Shown here in pieces: positions 21,552 to 31,942 of a DNA stretch of 55,375 bases. Both the position numbers and the translations under genes were made by a program. Where the stretch lies: positions 1 through 55,375 of the forward strand of contig JASJFT010000270.1 of the NCBI GenBank assembly GCA_030770425.1, written 5' to 3'. Source of the DNA: Darksidea phi (Eukaryota > Ascomycota > Dothideomycetes > Pleosporales > Lentitheciaceae). Position 1 is the stretch's first letter. The number at the start of each line of letters is the position of its first letter. A model generated the notes under the pieces. The model was not told the origin of the DNA. It did not search any database and was given only the letters and a program-made list of their open reading frames with translations.

Positions 21552-23126
21552 ATGGCTGACGCAACGACCCCAATCCGGCAATCCTGCGACCGTTGTCGCG
21601 GCCAGAAGCTGCGCTGCGTGCGCGACGAAGGAAGAGACACAGGCGCCTGCACGCGCTGTATACGGCTCTCCAGCCAGTGTGTATACAGCCACAGCCTGCC
21701 CAAAGGTCGACCGAACCACTACTTTCGCGTTGTTGGACCCGGATCAGAAGGGGCAGATAATGGATCTGGTGGTCCAGTAGGAAATGCTCGGGGTGCGCCA
21801 GCAAAGAGAAAGGCAGCTGCGCCGATCGTGCGGGAAGGGTCCAAGGGGACCAGTCGTGGTGATGGCGGAGCGAACCCAGCGACCCGCCTCGACGCTACAA
21901 ACAATCAGTCACAGCATCGGACTGGCAGCAATGGAAGTGTATCCGGAATCGGAGATGCGGGGACTGTTGATCCTTTGACCACCAGCGCTGGCCAGGCGAC
22001 GCCATTCGCCGCAGGCCTGGCGCTTCCGTGGCTCGGACAGTGGTCCTGGATCGACTCAATGTCCAACGAGGAAATGGAGGGTCTGAATGCGTTGGTGGGA
22101 GAACATTCAGACTTGCCGATGCAGAGCTCGCTATTCGATGAGCAACCTGTCGCTCTACCAGACTGGGGTGTCGCCGCCAACACCAGGGTCAAGGCAGGTT
22201 CAGAGCATGCGTCGCAGAGCGTGAGCCATGTCCTGGAGCCTACACTTAGTCTTGACATGAATGTGGTCGAGAACAGCAACGATAGCGGCGGAAGCAATGT
22301 TTTGACGCCTGCGAGCGATGCGAAAGGTCCTAGTGCTGCGCTGGCCCAACTTACACAACTCAGCATGCGACTCCATCCTTTGCACAGCAAGAGCCAGGCG
22401 CTCGCCGAGACTGCATTATGCGAGCCAAACTGGAAGACTAAACAGGCGCTTGTGGTCGACAAAGATGTTTTCGGAACGCTAATGTCGCCGCTAATCCACG
22501 ATGCTTGCAGCTCTGCCTCGGGATCAGTCTCAGACGCTGAACTGCACCAGTCCGCGACTCTCGGCGAGATACTGCAAGAAGCGATGTATGCAACGCACCA
22601 GCTGCTCGACACCATGAGACATCTGCAGCAGCATCAGCAGCATCAGCACCAGCAGCACCAGCAGCACCAGCAGCACCAGCAGCATCAACACCAGCAGCAA
22701 CGCTCCAAGGGCAACTCGCCATTGACGCCTGCAGCGACTCCAAACAGCTCCAGGAGCGCGAAAGGCAACCAATCATCTAACCCCGTCGTGCGGCATCTCA
22801 TCCTGTCATGCCATGGCATGTTGACTTCCATCTACACGGCCGTCTTCGAGGTGCTCCAGCGCGACGCTGACTGGCTCTCGCCGGCACGGCGGGGCGAGCT
22901 AGGCTTGGACCACGGACCGCTCGGCGATGCGCGGCTGGTGGTGATTGTGCAGCTGTGCGCATACCTGGTATACCGGCAGCAAGCCGCGGTCGACTTGTAT
23001 ACCTCGCCGGGCTCGAGGCCGAACACGGGCACGTCTGAGGGGATTGCGAGGAATACGGCGGCCAATGAGCTCGAGTCTGAGATGCGGGTTGGCCTGGAGA
23101 GGCTCAGGACTGCGCTGAGCATCTAG
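21552..23126 (+). CDS. Zn(II)2Cys6 transcription factor, likely cluster regulator
   Basis: An intronless gene of 524 residues. The N-terminal zinc cluster is C12-x2-C15-x6-C22-x10-C33-x2-C36-x6-C43 (SCDRCRGQKLRC), which binds two zinc ions and contacts CGG-type DNA half-sites. The middle is Ser/Thr/Gly-rich and likely disordered. A Gln/His tract is encoded by a (CAGCAC)n-like microsatellite, a typical activation-domain feature. The C-terminal part has helical segments such as RHLILSCHGMLTSIYTAVF, resembling the AflR-type regulatory region rather than the larger fungal-specific domain. It lies between the first FAD oxidase and the MFS gene, so a pathway-specific activator is the simplest reading. 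Its targets are unproven. Confidence 0.88.
   Translation: MADATTPIRQSCDRCRGQKLRCVRDEGRDTGACTRCIRLSSQCVYSHSLPKGRPNHYFRVVGPGSEGADNGSGGPVGNARGAPAKRKAAAPIVREGSKGTSRGDGGANPATRLDATNNQSQHRTGSNGSVSGIGDAGTVDPLTTSAGQATPFAAGLALPWLGQWSWIDSMSNEEMEGLNALVGEHSDLPMQSSLFDEQPVALPDWGVAANTRVKAGSEHASQSVSHVLEPTLSLDMNVVENSNDSGGSNVLTPASDAKGPSAALAQLTQLSMRLHPLHSKSQALAETALCEPNWKTKQALVVDKDVFGTLMSPLIHDACSSASGSVSDAELHQSATLGEILQEAMYATHQLLDTMRHLQQHQQHQHQQHQQHQQHQQHQHQQQRSKGNSPLTPAATPNSSRSAKGNQSSNPVVRHLILSCHGMLTSIYTAVFEVLQRDADWLSPARRGELGLDHGPLGDARLVVIVQLCAYLVYRQQAAVDLYTSPGSRPNTGTSEGIARNTAANELESEMRVGLERLRTALSI
22625..22699 (+). repeat. CAG/CAC trinucleotide microsatellite in the regulator gene
   Basis: A run of CAGCAGCAT, CAGCAC and related triplets encodes an almost pure Gln/His stretch. 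It is probably length-variable between strains. Confidence 0.9.
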
Positions 23127-23693
23127 TGACGGCGGGTGTAGGGTGTGCATGTGTTAGTAGGAGATCGCGACGGTAGAAGTCCCCTCTGGGACGGCGTACG
23201 TACGCCTATTTTTCAATTTCGTGCGAGATCCCGCACAATTTAGCGATTCTTACCCTGCCTGAGTGCGTCTGCGCAAAACAAGCATCAACGATCGGCCGCC
23301 GTCCGAAGCCTGCGCCACAGCCGTGCCGTGTCGGGTTAGGCTGCGCCCCAGCGGCTGGCGCACCGATCGCCGTGTGGCCCTGTATGTCTCCGAACGTCCG
23401 CGACTCCACGGTGGCGCAACAACTTCACGTTCGGAGGAGACTGTGCCACAGCTCTGTTGGGGGGAGACGTGCTGCCAGCGAGTCTGCAGTGCAACGCGAG
23501 TCGGCCCTGTTTCGTCCGGCTCAGGGCAGCCCATAACCCCCCAAAATGCCAACCATTGGAACGGGGGAACGGCTGGCCTGCCCCGTGTCAAAGGACGGGC
23601 AGTCGCTTGGTAATTGCCCCTTCACTCTCTACTCCCTACGCGCTCGTCAAATACGCTCCTGAACTCTTGCGGGCCCGACTGCCGCCTCGTGGC
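23127..23693. other. Intergenic, leader of MFS gene
   Basis: No gene is supported. The frame of the MFS gene is open upstream to 23457, but that extension is Cys/Pro/Arg-rich and lacks family character, so I start the protein at 23694. Confidence 0.5.
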
Positions 23694-25488
23694 ATGGCCA
23701 TTGACCTCGACTCCTCTGTCGTATTCTCGTCCGAATCCAGCATGACCGCACCACACCACGACCTTCCTAGCCCTGAGGCTACGCAGGAGAAGCACAGCCA
23801 GGACGCTGCTCCGCTGGACCACGTCGATTCGCACCCCCATGAAGAGGGCGGGACGGAACCCAAGGACGAGCATGGCGACGACGACGGCGAGGTCACCGAG
23901 TACCCGGGCAAAGCGCAGCTCACCATCATCGTCGTCGCCCTCTGCCTCGTTGTGTTCCTCATGGCGCTCGACAACGCCATCATCGCGACGGCGATACCGA
24001 GGATCACGGATCAATTCAAGAGCCTCACCGATGTCGGCTGGTACGGCAGCGCCTATCTGCTGACCACAGCGGCGCTGCAACTGCAGTACGGCAAGTTCTA
24101 CACGTACCTGAGCATCAAACGGACCTTCCTCTCCGCCGTCGCTATTTTCGAGCTCGGCAGCGCGCTGTGTGGTGCGGCCCAGAGCTCCATCATGCTCATC
24201 ATTGGCCGCGCTATTGCCGGACTCGGGGCCGCTGGAATCTACTCCGGCGCGCTCATCATCCTGGCCAACAGCGTGCCTCTGGCGCAGCGGCCCGCATACA
24301 TGTACGTATGATCCTTCTGCCTCCTTCTCTGCCGTCGCGCTGACATGGGCTGCCGCCAGTGGCCTCATCGGCAGCATGTATGGCGTGTCCTCCGTTGCGG
24401 GGCCCCTGCTCGGTGGCGTCTTCACCGACAAGGTTAGTTGGCGGTGGTGCTTCTACATCAACCTGCCAATTGGCGCCGTTGTCGCTGCCATGATTATATT
24501 CTTCTTCCCTCGCATCACGCAACACAAACCGCCCAAGGAGCCTCTCCTGCAGCGCATCGACCGATTCGATCCCATCGGCACCCTGCTTCTCGTCCCATCC
24601 GTCATCTGTCTCCTGCTCGCCTTGCAGTGGGGTGGTGTCAAGTACCCATGGGGTAATGGCCGTGTGGTTGCGCTATTTGTCCTGGGTGGCCTGCTCCTCC
24701 TCGGTTTCGTTGGCGTGCAGATGTGGAAGCAGGAGAATGCCACCGTGCCGCCACGCATCGTACGGAGCCGCACGGTGTGGGCATCGGCTCTCTATGCATT
24801 CGCGCTGGGTGCGAGCTTCTTCATCGGCGTCTACTACATCCCCATCTGGTTCCAGGCCGTTCGCGGAACCACGGCGGTCGGATCCGGAATCCGGAACCTG
24901 CCCATGATGCTTTCTGCGGTCCTGCTGAGTATCCTTGCCGGCATCTTGGTCACTGCCCAAGGCCACTACGTTCCTTATCTCTACATCGGCACCATCGGTA
25001 TGACGGTAGGTGCAGGCCTGCTGACGACGTGGACACCCCAGACTGCAACGTCGGTTTGGATTGGATATCAAATCCTCTTCGGTGTTGGTGTCGGCTTCTG
25101 CCTTCAACAGCCCATGGTCGCTGTCCAGACAGTTCTAGACATCAAAGACGTGCCCATTGGCGCTTCGCTGATCGTCTTTGTACAATCCCTCGGCGGTGCC
25201 ATGTTTGTCTCAGTAGGCGAAACCGTGCTCTCCAATACGCTTGTCAAGGAGCTCGCAAAGAACGCACCCGCCATTCATCCATCCGAGGTGCTAGAAACGG
25301 GCGCCTCAAGGCTGCAGATCACGTTTTCCGAAGACGTGTTGCCCGCGATCACACTGAGCTACAATAACGCCCTGTCACGCGTCTTCTTAGTAGCCACTGT
25401 CATGGCTGCGTTTACTTTGGTGGGCTGTGTCTTTGTGGAGTGGAAGAGTGTCAAGGGCAAGAAGATTGAGATGGGAGCCGCCGCTTGA
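23694..25488 (+). CDS. MFS transporter, 14-TM drug/toxin efflux type
   Basis: Two exons (23694-24301 and 24360-25488) give 578 residues. The N-terminal tail of about 75 residues is acidic and hydrophilic ([16 protein letters not shown]). It is followed by the first helix with the DHA2-type [15 protein letters not shown] motif, a motif A-like loop, and [19 protein letters not shown] (antiporter motif C region). The segment [12 protein letters not shown] is diagnostic of the 14-spanner group. The splice recreates AYIGLIGS across the junction, supporting the model. Family members export drugs and secondary metabolites through the plasma membrane by proton antiport, so self-protection or secretion of the cluster product is likely. 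Confidence 0.93.
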
Positions 25489-26326
25489 GGCGAATTGCGA
25501 AGATTTTTTTTACTCGTCATGGAACCGGGCATCAGTGATGGTTTAGGGCAATCACTCCATCTCCCGCCCATCAAAATCGTAGCATTATCTCTTTTACTCT
25601 ACTAGCATAACAGTTGGCGCATGCATACCGGAAGGGTTGGTTCTCAGAACATGTTTTTCCCGTCAAAACAACTGTATTTGTACATTAAGCTTTCATCCTT
25701 AGACTTTCTATCTGCAAGTCCGAGTCCATTAACTTTTGAGGAAGCAAGTTTCAAAACTTAAGTTTCTACGCGGCTTACTAATTTTCAACTTCAGATCCTT
25801 CTACACGCAGGAGATTTTCGGTAGACGCTGTTGATTGCCATGTAATCAGCCTGGAGATTATCCAGCGTTTCTCTCCATCTGACCCGAGCTTCTTCGGCGT
25901 TATTGGAAAATTTGCAAAAGTTCGGATACTTTCTATATTACTAAGTTCTGACAGATACAAGGCCGACTTTCGGAGTAGAGCTGAACGTACTGTACAGTTC
26001 GGAGGAGCTTGCTTACTGGACCGCAAGTTCGGATACACATTAGCGGTAATGAATTAGCCCGTCGACACTTTTGGAAGGTGTTCGTCGATCACGATTTAGT
26101 ATGGGCCATGTTGGTACGGACGTGCATGCGAAGAACGGTTAGATCGAGCGTCGCGGCTTCAAGAGTTGCGGAAGAGCGAGGAATGTACGACACGGGTAGA
26201 CATATGCGGATGTATCGGACTGCTCTCGATATTCACATCTCCATCTGTGCCGCGCTTTAACAGTACTGTGTCACATCGCTACAGATGATACCCTGAACGC
26301 AATCATCACATCGAAATCTAGCCAAG
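25489..26326. other. Intergenic, no supported gene
   Basis: Contains the 3' region of the transporter and the 5' region of the enoyl reductase. Short open frames at 25778-26038 (minus) and 26009-26260 (plus) have no recognisable character. Confidence 0.5.
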
Positions 26327-27534
26327 ATGCCCTCCCGCATGTCCCCACCTCCGTCCACCCTGACACCACCTCTCTCCAAACACCAAACCGCCATCACCGT
26401 CACGCAAGATGGCGCCCTCGCCGTCTCCCACTCTGCCCCAGTCCCCCAGCTCCTCCCAAACAAGGCCCTCATCCGCACCGCAGCCGTGGCCCTGAACCCC
26501 GTCGACGCGAAAATGCTCGACTACAGCCCCGCCCCCAACACGATCGCGGGGTACGACTTTGCAGGCACCGTCGTAGCGCTCGGCGACGAGGCGCTTGCCA
26601 AAGGCAAACTCCAAATCGGTGACCGCGTCGCCGGCATGGTGCATGGCATGAACAGCCTGAATCCCGCAGGCGGCGCCTTCGCGGAGTACGTCGCTGCGGA
26701 TGCGGACTTGGTGCTGAGGGTTCCGGCGGGCATGAGCTGGGCGGAGGCGGCGACGTTGGGGATGGGCGTTAGTACGGCAGTGCTCGGGCTGTTTGTCGAG
26801 CTCGAGGTGCCAACGAAATTGGCTGCGTTGGGGGACGCAGAGGGGGACAAGGAACCGACAGGGCCGTTTGTGCTGGTGGCGGGTGGGAGTACGGCGACGG
26901 GGACGCGGGCGATTCAGTTGCTCAAGCTGTACGTGTGCTCATGCTTACCTTGCCCATGTCTTCACTACTGTGTGTTCCGCTCTGTGCTAATCGTCGCCGC
27001 AGCGCTGGCTTCCGCGCCATAGCGACCTGCTCACCCAGACACTTCGGTCTGGCAAAGCGCTTCGGCGCCACGGCCACCTTCGACTACCACGGCGCGAACA
27101 CGGCGGCCGCCATCCGCGCCTACACGCAGAACGAGCTCGCCTACGCCTTTGACTGCGTCTCTACGGCCGAAACCACGCAGCTCTGCTACGATGCCCTCGG
27201 CCGCGCGGGTGGCCGCTACACGGCCCTCGAGCCCTTCCGCACCACCGTCACGAGCAAGCGCAGCCTCACCGTCTCGCCGTCCTGGCTGCTCGCGCTGACC
27301 ATCTTCGGCGAGAAGGTCGCGCTCGATGGCGAGTACGCGAGGGAGGCGCTGCTTGAACATCGCAAAGTGGGCATCGAGGCGTACGCTGCGGTGCAGAAAT
27401 TGCTCGATAGGGGGTTGTTGGAGACGCATCCTGTGAGGGTGGTAGAGGGCAGCTGGGAGGATGTCATCAAGGGTGTGGACGAAGTGAGGGCGCAGAATAT
27501 CTCCGGAGTAAAACTCGTCTACATGGTGTCGTAG
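26327..27534 (+). CDS. Trans-acting enoyl reductase (MDR family, LovC/ApdC-like)
   Basis: Two exons (26327-26928 and 27003-27534) give 377 residues. The N-terminal GroES-like domain has NPVDAKMLDYSP and GYDFAGTVVALG. The NADPH-binding core has the LVAGGSTATGTRAIQLLKLAG segment, which the splice restores across the exon junction, then RFGATATFDY. The C-terminus has the GSWEDVIKGVDEVRAQNISGVKLVY block typical of PKS partner ERs. There are no structural-zinc cysteines. Such enzymes dock on highly reducing PKSs whose own ER is dead and reduce selected enoyl intermediates, setting chain saturation and often gating C-methylation. Its presence fits the missing ER in the PKS-NRPS. Confidence 0.93.
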
Positions 27535-28117
27535 AGATTTTTGTTTCCCATTGGGGCGACGGAGGTTGCACATTGCAAATGCCGGGAGGTTGCGGTCATC
27601 TGGCGCATTCGATGACTTTTAGAGGAAGAACAAGACCGTTACATAGATTCGTTAGCAAATTTTCTTCGTGCTCATGTGCTCTGTTGTTGTTGACGCTGCC
27701 TATAGCGTGGCCCAAGCTGCTTACCTATAGTAGTCCACCTTACCGGTTAGTGTACGAAGCTCCTCCGTTCCATCACCCAAAAAGGAAAACTGCTTGAGCA
27801 CGGGAACAAAGCGCCTCGCGTGTGGCTGATTCCGACGGGCTGTTCCCCTCGCCTCTGTGCTACAAGACGGTCGACGCAATTGCCCAGCCTCGCTACCTTG
27901 CGACGCCTGAGGCCTGCGAATCCGTTTTTCGTCCGGCCGCCCGGCGTAACTCAGCGCCGGCTTCTCCCCAGCCTTGCAGCGTTCGGCGAATTCCCCTGCC
28001 ACACATGGAGTCTACTGTGGTATACATAGCTCGAAGCACCATCTTGGCAGCTGTCACCCCTACAGCCCACTGCTACAGTCGCTTCCACAGCCCAACACGT
28101 CACGTGATACCGCGAAG
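27535..28117. other. Intergenic, no supported gene
   Basis: The short region between the enoyl reductase and the SDR gene on the same strand. The SDR frame is open upstream to 27974, but the first ATG followed by family sequence is at 28118. Confidence 0.5.
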
Positions 28118-29008
28118 ATGCCGCTGCCCCTAATCCACTGGTTCTACGCCTCGGGCTTGCCAAAGTATCTCCGCAAGGGGTCTGGAGGCAAAGCAAGCTG
28201 GGCGCTCGTCACCGGCTCTAGCGACGGCATCGGTCGCGCTCTGTCCTTCGAACTCGCGGCGCGCGGCTTCAACGTCCTCATCCACGGCCGCAACCAGACC
28301 AAGCTCGAAGGTGTGCGTGACGAACTCGCCGCGGCCCACCCACAACGCGAGTTTCGGACCGTCGTTGTAGACGCCAGCAACTTCGCCGCCGCAGATATCG
28401 ACCGCATCGTCGCCCAGGTGGGCGACCTGCCTGGCCCGCTGACCGTCCTCATCAACAACGTCGGCGGCACCGCCCCGCTATCGAGCAACTTCAAGCACTT
28501 TGAGTCTACGACGCCCGACGAAATCCGGGCCTTGTACTCGCTCAACGTCCAATTCCCGCTCCAACTCACGCGTGCACTCCTCCCGCAGCTCGTCGCCCAA
28601 GGCAAGCCCACACTCATAGTGACGTGCGGATCGAGCGCGCACTTCGGACAGCCCTATGTCGCGGCCTACTCTGGCTGCAAGGGCGCGCTGCACGCCTGGA
28701 ACCGCGCCCTCTACGCCGAGCAAGCACAGGCCAAGTCCGCCGTGGAGGTTCTCGAAGTCGTCGTTGGCCCAACCTACACGCAACAACTTCAAAAGGACCC
28801 GAATCTCAAAGCGGGACTCATGATGCCGACGGCGGACGTCATGGCCAAGTCGATATTGGCTAGGGTTGGACATGGGCATCGCACCGTGGTGCCGTACTTC
28901 TGGCATGCGGTGCAGGATGGGATTGTGTATGGGCTTTTACCGAGTAACATGGCGGATGGTGTTATTGCGGGCATGTTGAAGCCCATGGTGGAGGCAAAGA
29001 CGGACTAA
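28118..29008 (+). CDS. Short-chain dehydrogenase/reductase, 3-ketoacyl reductase / 17beta-HSD type
   Basis: An intronless gene of 296 residues, starting at MPLPLIHWF. Its order is an N-terminal hydrophobic lead, the NADPH motif TGSSDGIG at 32-39, NNVG at 113-116, a catalytic Ser near 172-173, and Tyr184-xxx-Lys188 (YSGCK). The C-terminal PTYTQ and membrane-leaning end resemble KAR1/HSD17B12-like ketoreductases. In PKS-NRPS clusters such SDRs reduce a keto group of the released product (LepF in leporin synthesis is the known example). The chemistry here is inferred. It is convergent with the P450 to its right. Confidence 0.85.
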   Translation: MPLPLIHWFYASGLPKYLRKGSGGKASWALVTGSSDGIGRALSFELAARGFNVLIHGRNQTKLEGVRDELAAAHPQREFRTVVVDASNFAAADIDRIVAQVGDLPGPLTVLINNVGGTAPLSSNFKHFESTTPDEIRALYSLNVQFPLQLTRALLPQLVAQGKPTLIVTCGSSAHFGQPYVAAYSGCKGALHAWNRALYAEQAQAKSAVEVLEVVVGPTYTQQLQKDPNLKAGLMMPTADVMAKSILARVGHGHRTVVPYFWHAVQDGIVYGLLPSNMADGVIAGMLKPMVEAKTD

Positions 29009-29520
29009 GAATGGCGAGAGATTTTGATTGGTTAGCAGGAAGGGAATACCATGTATTTTACAGCGAAATGCTTCTATTGCTTAACTTTGATCCTCGGCGC
29101 CCACGGTTAGTGTTCGAAGGAGGGGCATCCTCCTGCCTTCCTCTAAATTTCTCCCTCCGAAATCACTCTGGAGTATTTTAAGGAGTTTTGTTTTAAGTTG
29201 CTAGAAGAGCATTTGCAGGAAGTTTTGTTAGCTTTAAGAAATGGCAATTGTTTTAGCTTTACATGGTATTTTAATATATATATTTTTGTCAAGCACTTTG
29301 CGCGGGGCAAGTCAGAGCGTTTTGCAGAGAATCTAGGAGTAAAGGCAGGAATACTGGCCACAGTATGGGTGAGTTGTTTCCATTTCCACTTTGCCTCTGA
29401 TTTCTCTAACCACAATTGCAACCGTCTCTCCGTATATAAGCAATCCAATCTTTACATCTCATCTCGTGCTTCCCTTACATTATTTCCTCGCGCCTTCTCA
29501 CCCGCCCTCATCCCCTGACT
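29009..29520. other. Intergenic between convergent genes; promoter-like patch at 29430-29500
   Basis: This is a 3' region for both neighbours. At 29437-29445 TATATAAG is followed by a pyrimidine-rich stretch resembling a core promoter in plus orientation, although the only gene downstream lies on the opposite strand. Confidence 0.4.
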
Positions 29521-31346
29521 CTATCCAACCGATTTCCTCGTCAGTCTCAAAAAGCCGCCCGCCTTCGGCGTCCACGCACTCTTGTCCACCTTCACCGCCC
29601 CTTCGTCGGCGAGCCTGACTTCATACACACTAAACAAATGCAACACCAACGCCTTCACAATGTGCGTCGCGACATACTGTCCCATGCACTTGCGGGAGCC
29701 TATCCCGAAGCTATGCACGTTGTACCGTAGCTCCGACGGTTTCAGACCAATGAAGCGCGAGGGGCGGAAAAGGTGAGAATCAGCCCCCCAGTAGGGGTTG
29801 CGCACGTTGATGGCGAGAACGTCGAGGAGGATCTGGGTCTGGCAGAGGTGTCAGCTGGGGAAAGGATGGATGGGAAAGAGGGGACGTACACCCGGCTTTA
29901 CGAGGATGCCGTCGAAGTTCTTGACCTCATTGGAGTATTCGCCTGGAGTGAAGACTATCGCCATACACAGTCAGCATTCTGAATGAAAATTTCGCATCCT
30001 GACCACATTTTTATACGTACTGGTGAAGGGTTGAATACGCATCGACTCTGCAAAGCAGCGATGTAAATGTGTGTCGGACTTTGCAATATATGCAGGCAAA
30101 TCATGCTGATTCGCCGCAATCTCCTCGCACAGTTCTTGTTTGACAGTCTCGTGCTCGGCGACGAGCGTGATACACCAAGAGATTACGTGTGTAATGACGT
30201 CGAGATTGAAGATGAGAAGTTCGTCGAGCGTTTGCAGGAGCTACAAAGCACCCAAGTATCAGTAGTTTTCCGACTACGAATAGGCGTGAGAATCTCACCT
30301 CGGGCATAGTCATGTTCCCGCTCTCATATTCTTCCCAGTACGAGATAATGGGAGGCCTGGTCCCCTCTGTCCGCCGCTTATGCACGATGTTACTATGGAA
30401 CGCAGTCCACTCGCGTTCAAACTCCCTCAATCGCCCAATCGCCCCGCGATCAAACAGCCACGTTGCCGTCGCGAAACGGTACAACCCGCCACCGAAAAAG
30501 TACGGTGTCAGCGCCGCCCGATTCAGTGTGATGCGCCACAGGTCGTTCTCCTCCGATTCCGTCATCGCACCATATATGACCCTCGCTGTGAGGAAGTACG
30601 GAAACTTGGTGAAGCCCTCCGCAACAGAGAGCAGAAACGATTCCCCATCTTTACCTCTCCTCTCCCCAGATGCATTCACAGCCAGCTTTGGCAGATTCTC
30701 TACGTACGCTTTCGCAGCACTATCTACCGTCTCCACGCGCGACACCGCCGCACTGTGTGTGAACGTCGGTTCGAAGATCTTGCGCATGCGCACCCACGAC
30801 TGCCCGTTGTGGAAGCCCAGACACTGGCCAAGAGACTGGCCGACGAACCAGCCCAAATTCATATTTTGCGGTTTTCCATGGTCGTTTGCGTCGGAGCTGA
30901 AGTGTTTAAAGTCTTTGGGTGTGGTGATCACGCTGTTGGACGGTCAGCCGTCAGAATATGCACATCTGCTTGCGCCAGAGCTTGTTCTTGGGACGCTTAG
31001 GGAACGAACATTTCAGGATGCGGGCCAGACCAAAGACGATACACTGAGCCATATTCTTGCCATTTCTCCGAATTGACGCGCCCGTTTGTGAAGCGCTCGA
31101 TAATCAGGCCGTTGGGGTACTTCCATTTGGGACCTGAAATTGGCTTACTCCGGGGGAGAATGCCTGGGTTGAAGGTCGAGAGGATGAGCGTGGTGATTGT
31201 CTGCAACGTACGTTGGCATGGGCCATTTGTGTGACTGCTGCGGGGGCACACGATCTTACCTCCAGGATCGCAATTCCCCATGCTCGTATTCCCAAGTACA
31301 AAAAGACGAGTATGGCAGCTGCCACCGCCCAGGTAGTTGTAGGCAT
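29521..31346 (-). CDS. Cytochrome P450 monooxygenase (first)
   Basis: Six exons (31260-31346, 31010-31200, 30299-30932, 30021-30240, 29890-29954, 29521-29838) give 504 residues. An N-terminal membrane anchor (AVAAAILVFLYLGI) is followed by WSGPHPEIVITTP (substrate-recognition side), SWVRMRKIFEPTFTH (helix C WxxxR), ESMR (ExxR of helix K), and FGIGSRKCMG with heme-ligand Cys450. The I-helix acid/Thr motif is atypical: exon 4 reads LDVITHVISWC where AGxDTT is usual. Its position between the SDR and the OMT-like gene matches clusters where such P450s expand a tetramate to a 2-pyridone or hydroxylate the product. That role is inference. It probably acts on the ER membrane. Confidence 0.9.
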
Positions 31347-31942
31347 TGTGCACGCTCGCTTGAAAGACGTTGAAGATATTGGAGGACTTGCAGACCCCGG
31401 AGTGTCTGTGCTGCCTACAGGTGTGTGAACGGACCTAGTTACTCATAAGCGTTGTGTCGGGCACCTATATGACATCTTGAGAAAATCCTATCTTCTTCCG
31501 CATCAGAGAAGTAAGCCACCCAGCGGCAGCCCCACCACCCAGGTATCCATCCCATATCGCAGCCGTGAAGATGTTACAAACACGTGATAGCCGGAAGAGG
31601 CAAGCTTACACAAAATGTGGCGTTGCCGCATTTGGAAATGGTGCTGCACGTTCGGCGATATCTCCACGATCGGATTGGACGACCATACCTGCGGGTAAAT
31701 AGGTGCCGACATGTGTATATTCCCCGAATGACGCCGCCGGGCGCGCACACTTTGTCGCCGCAACGCCAGCACGCGAATGCGAGAATTTCTATCCGCGTCT
31801 TCCAACGCCGATGACAACTCACGTGACAGTCTATTCCCCAGCTATCGCATTTCAAATGTTGTGAGAGAACTTGGTCGAGACATCTGGGGGGAGGAGTGAC
31901 ATTTCTGTTGTAACCAAAGAAGGCCTGTCAAAACAAGCCACC
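31347..31942. promoter_or_regulatory. Divergent promoter region, P450 / O-methyltransferase
   Basis: About 600 bases separate the two start codons, which point away from each other, so one region must drive both genes. No gene is seen inside. A shared activator site is plausible, but I could not identify one confidently. Confidence 0.5.

Noticed and set aside
21905..22776. Long antisense open frames opposite the Zn2Cys6 gene
   Set aside because: Shadows of the sense codons; the repetitive Leu/Val or Ala runs mirror the CAG/CAC repeat.
23622..25107. Long antisense open frames opposite the MFS gene
   Set aside because: Shadows of GC-rich sense codons; the sense strand has an unambiguous transporter.
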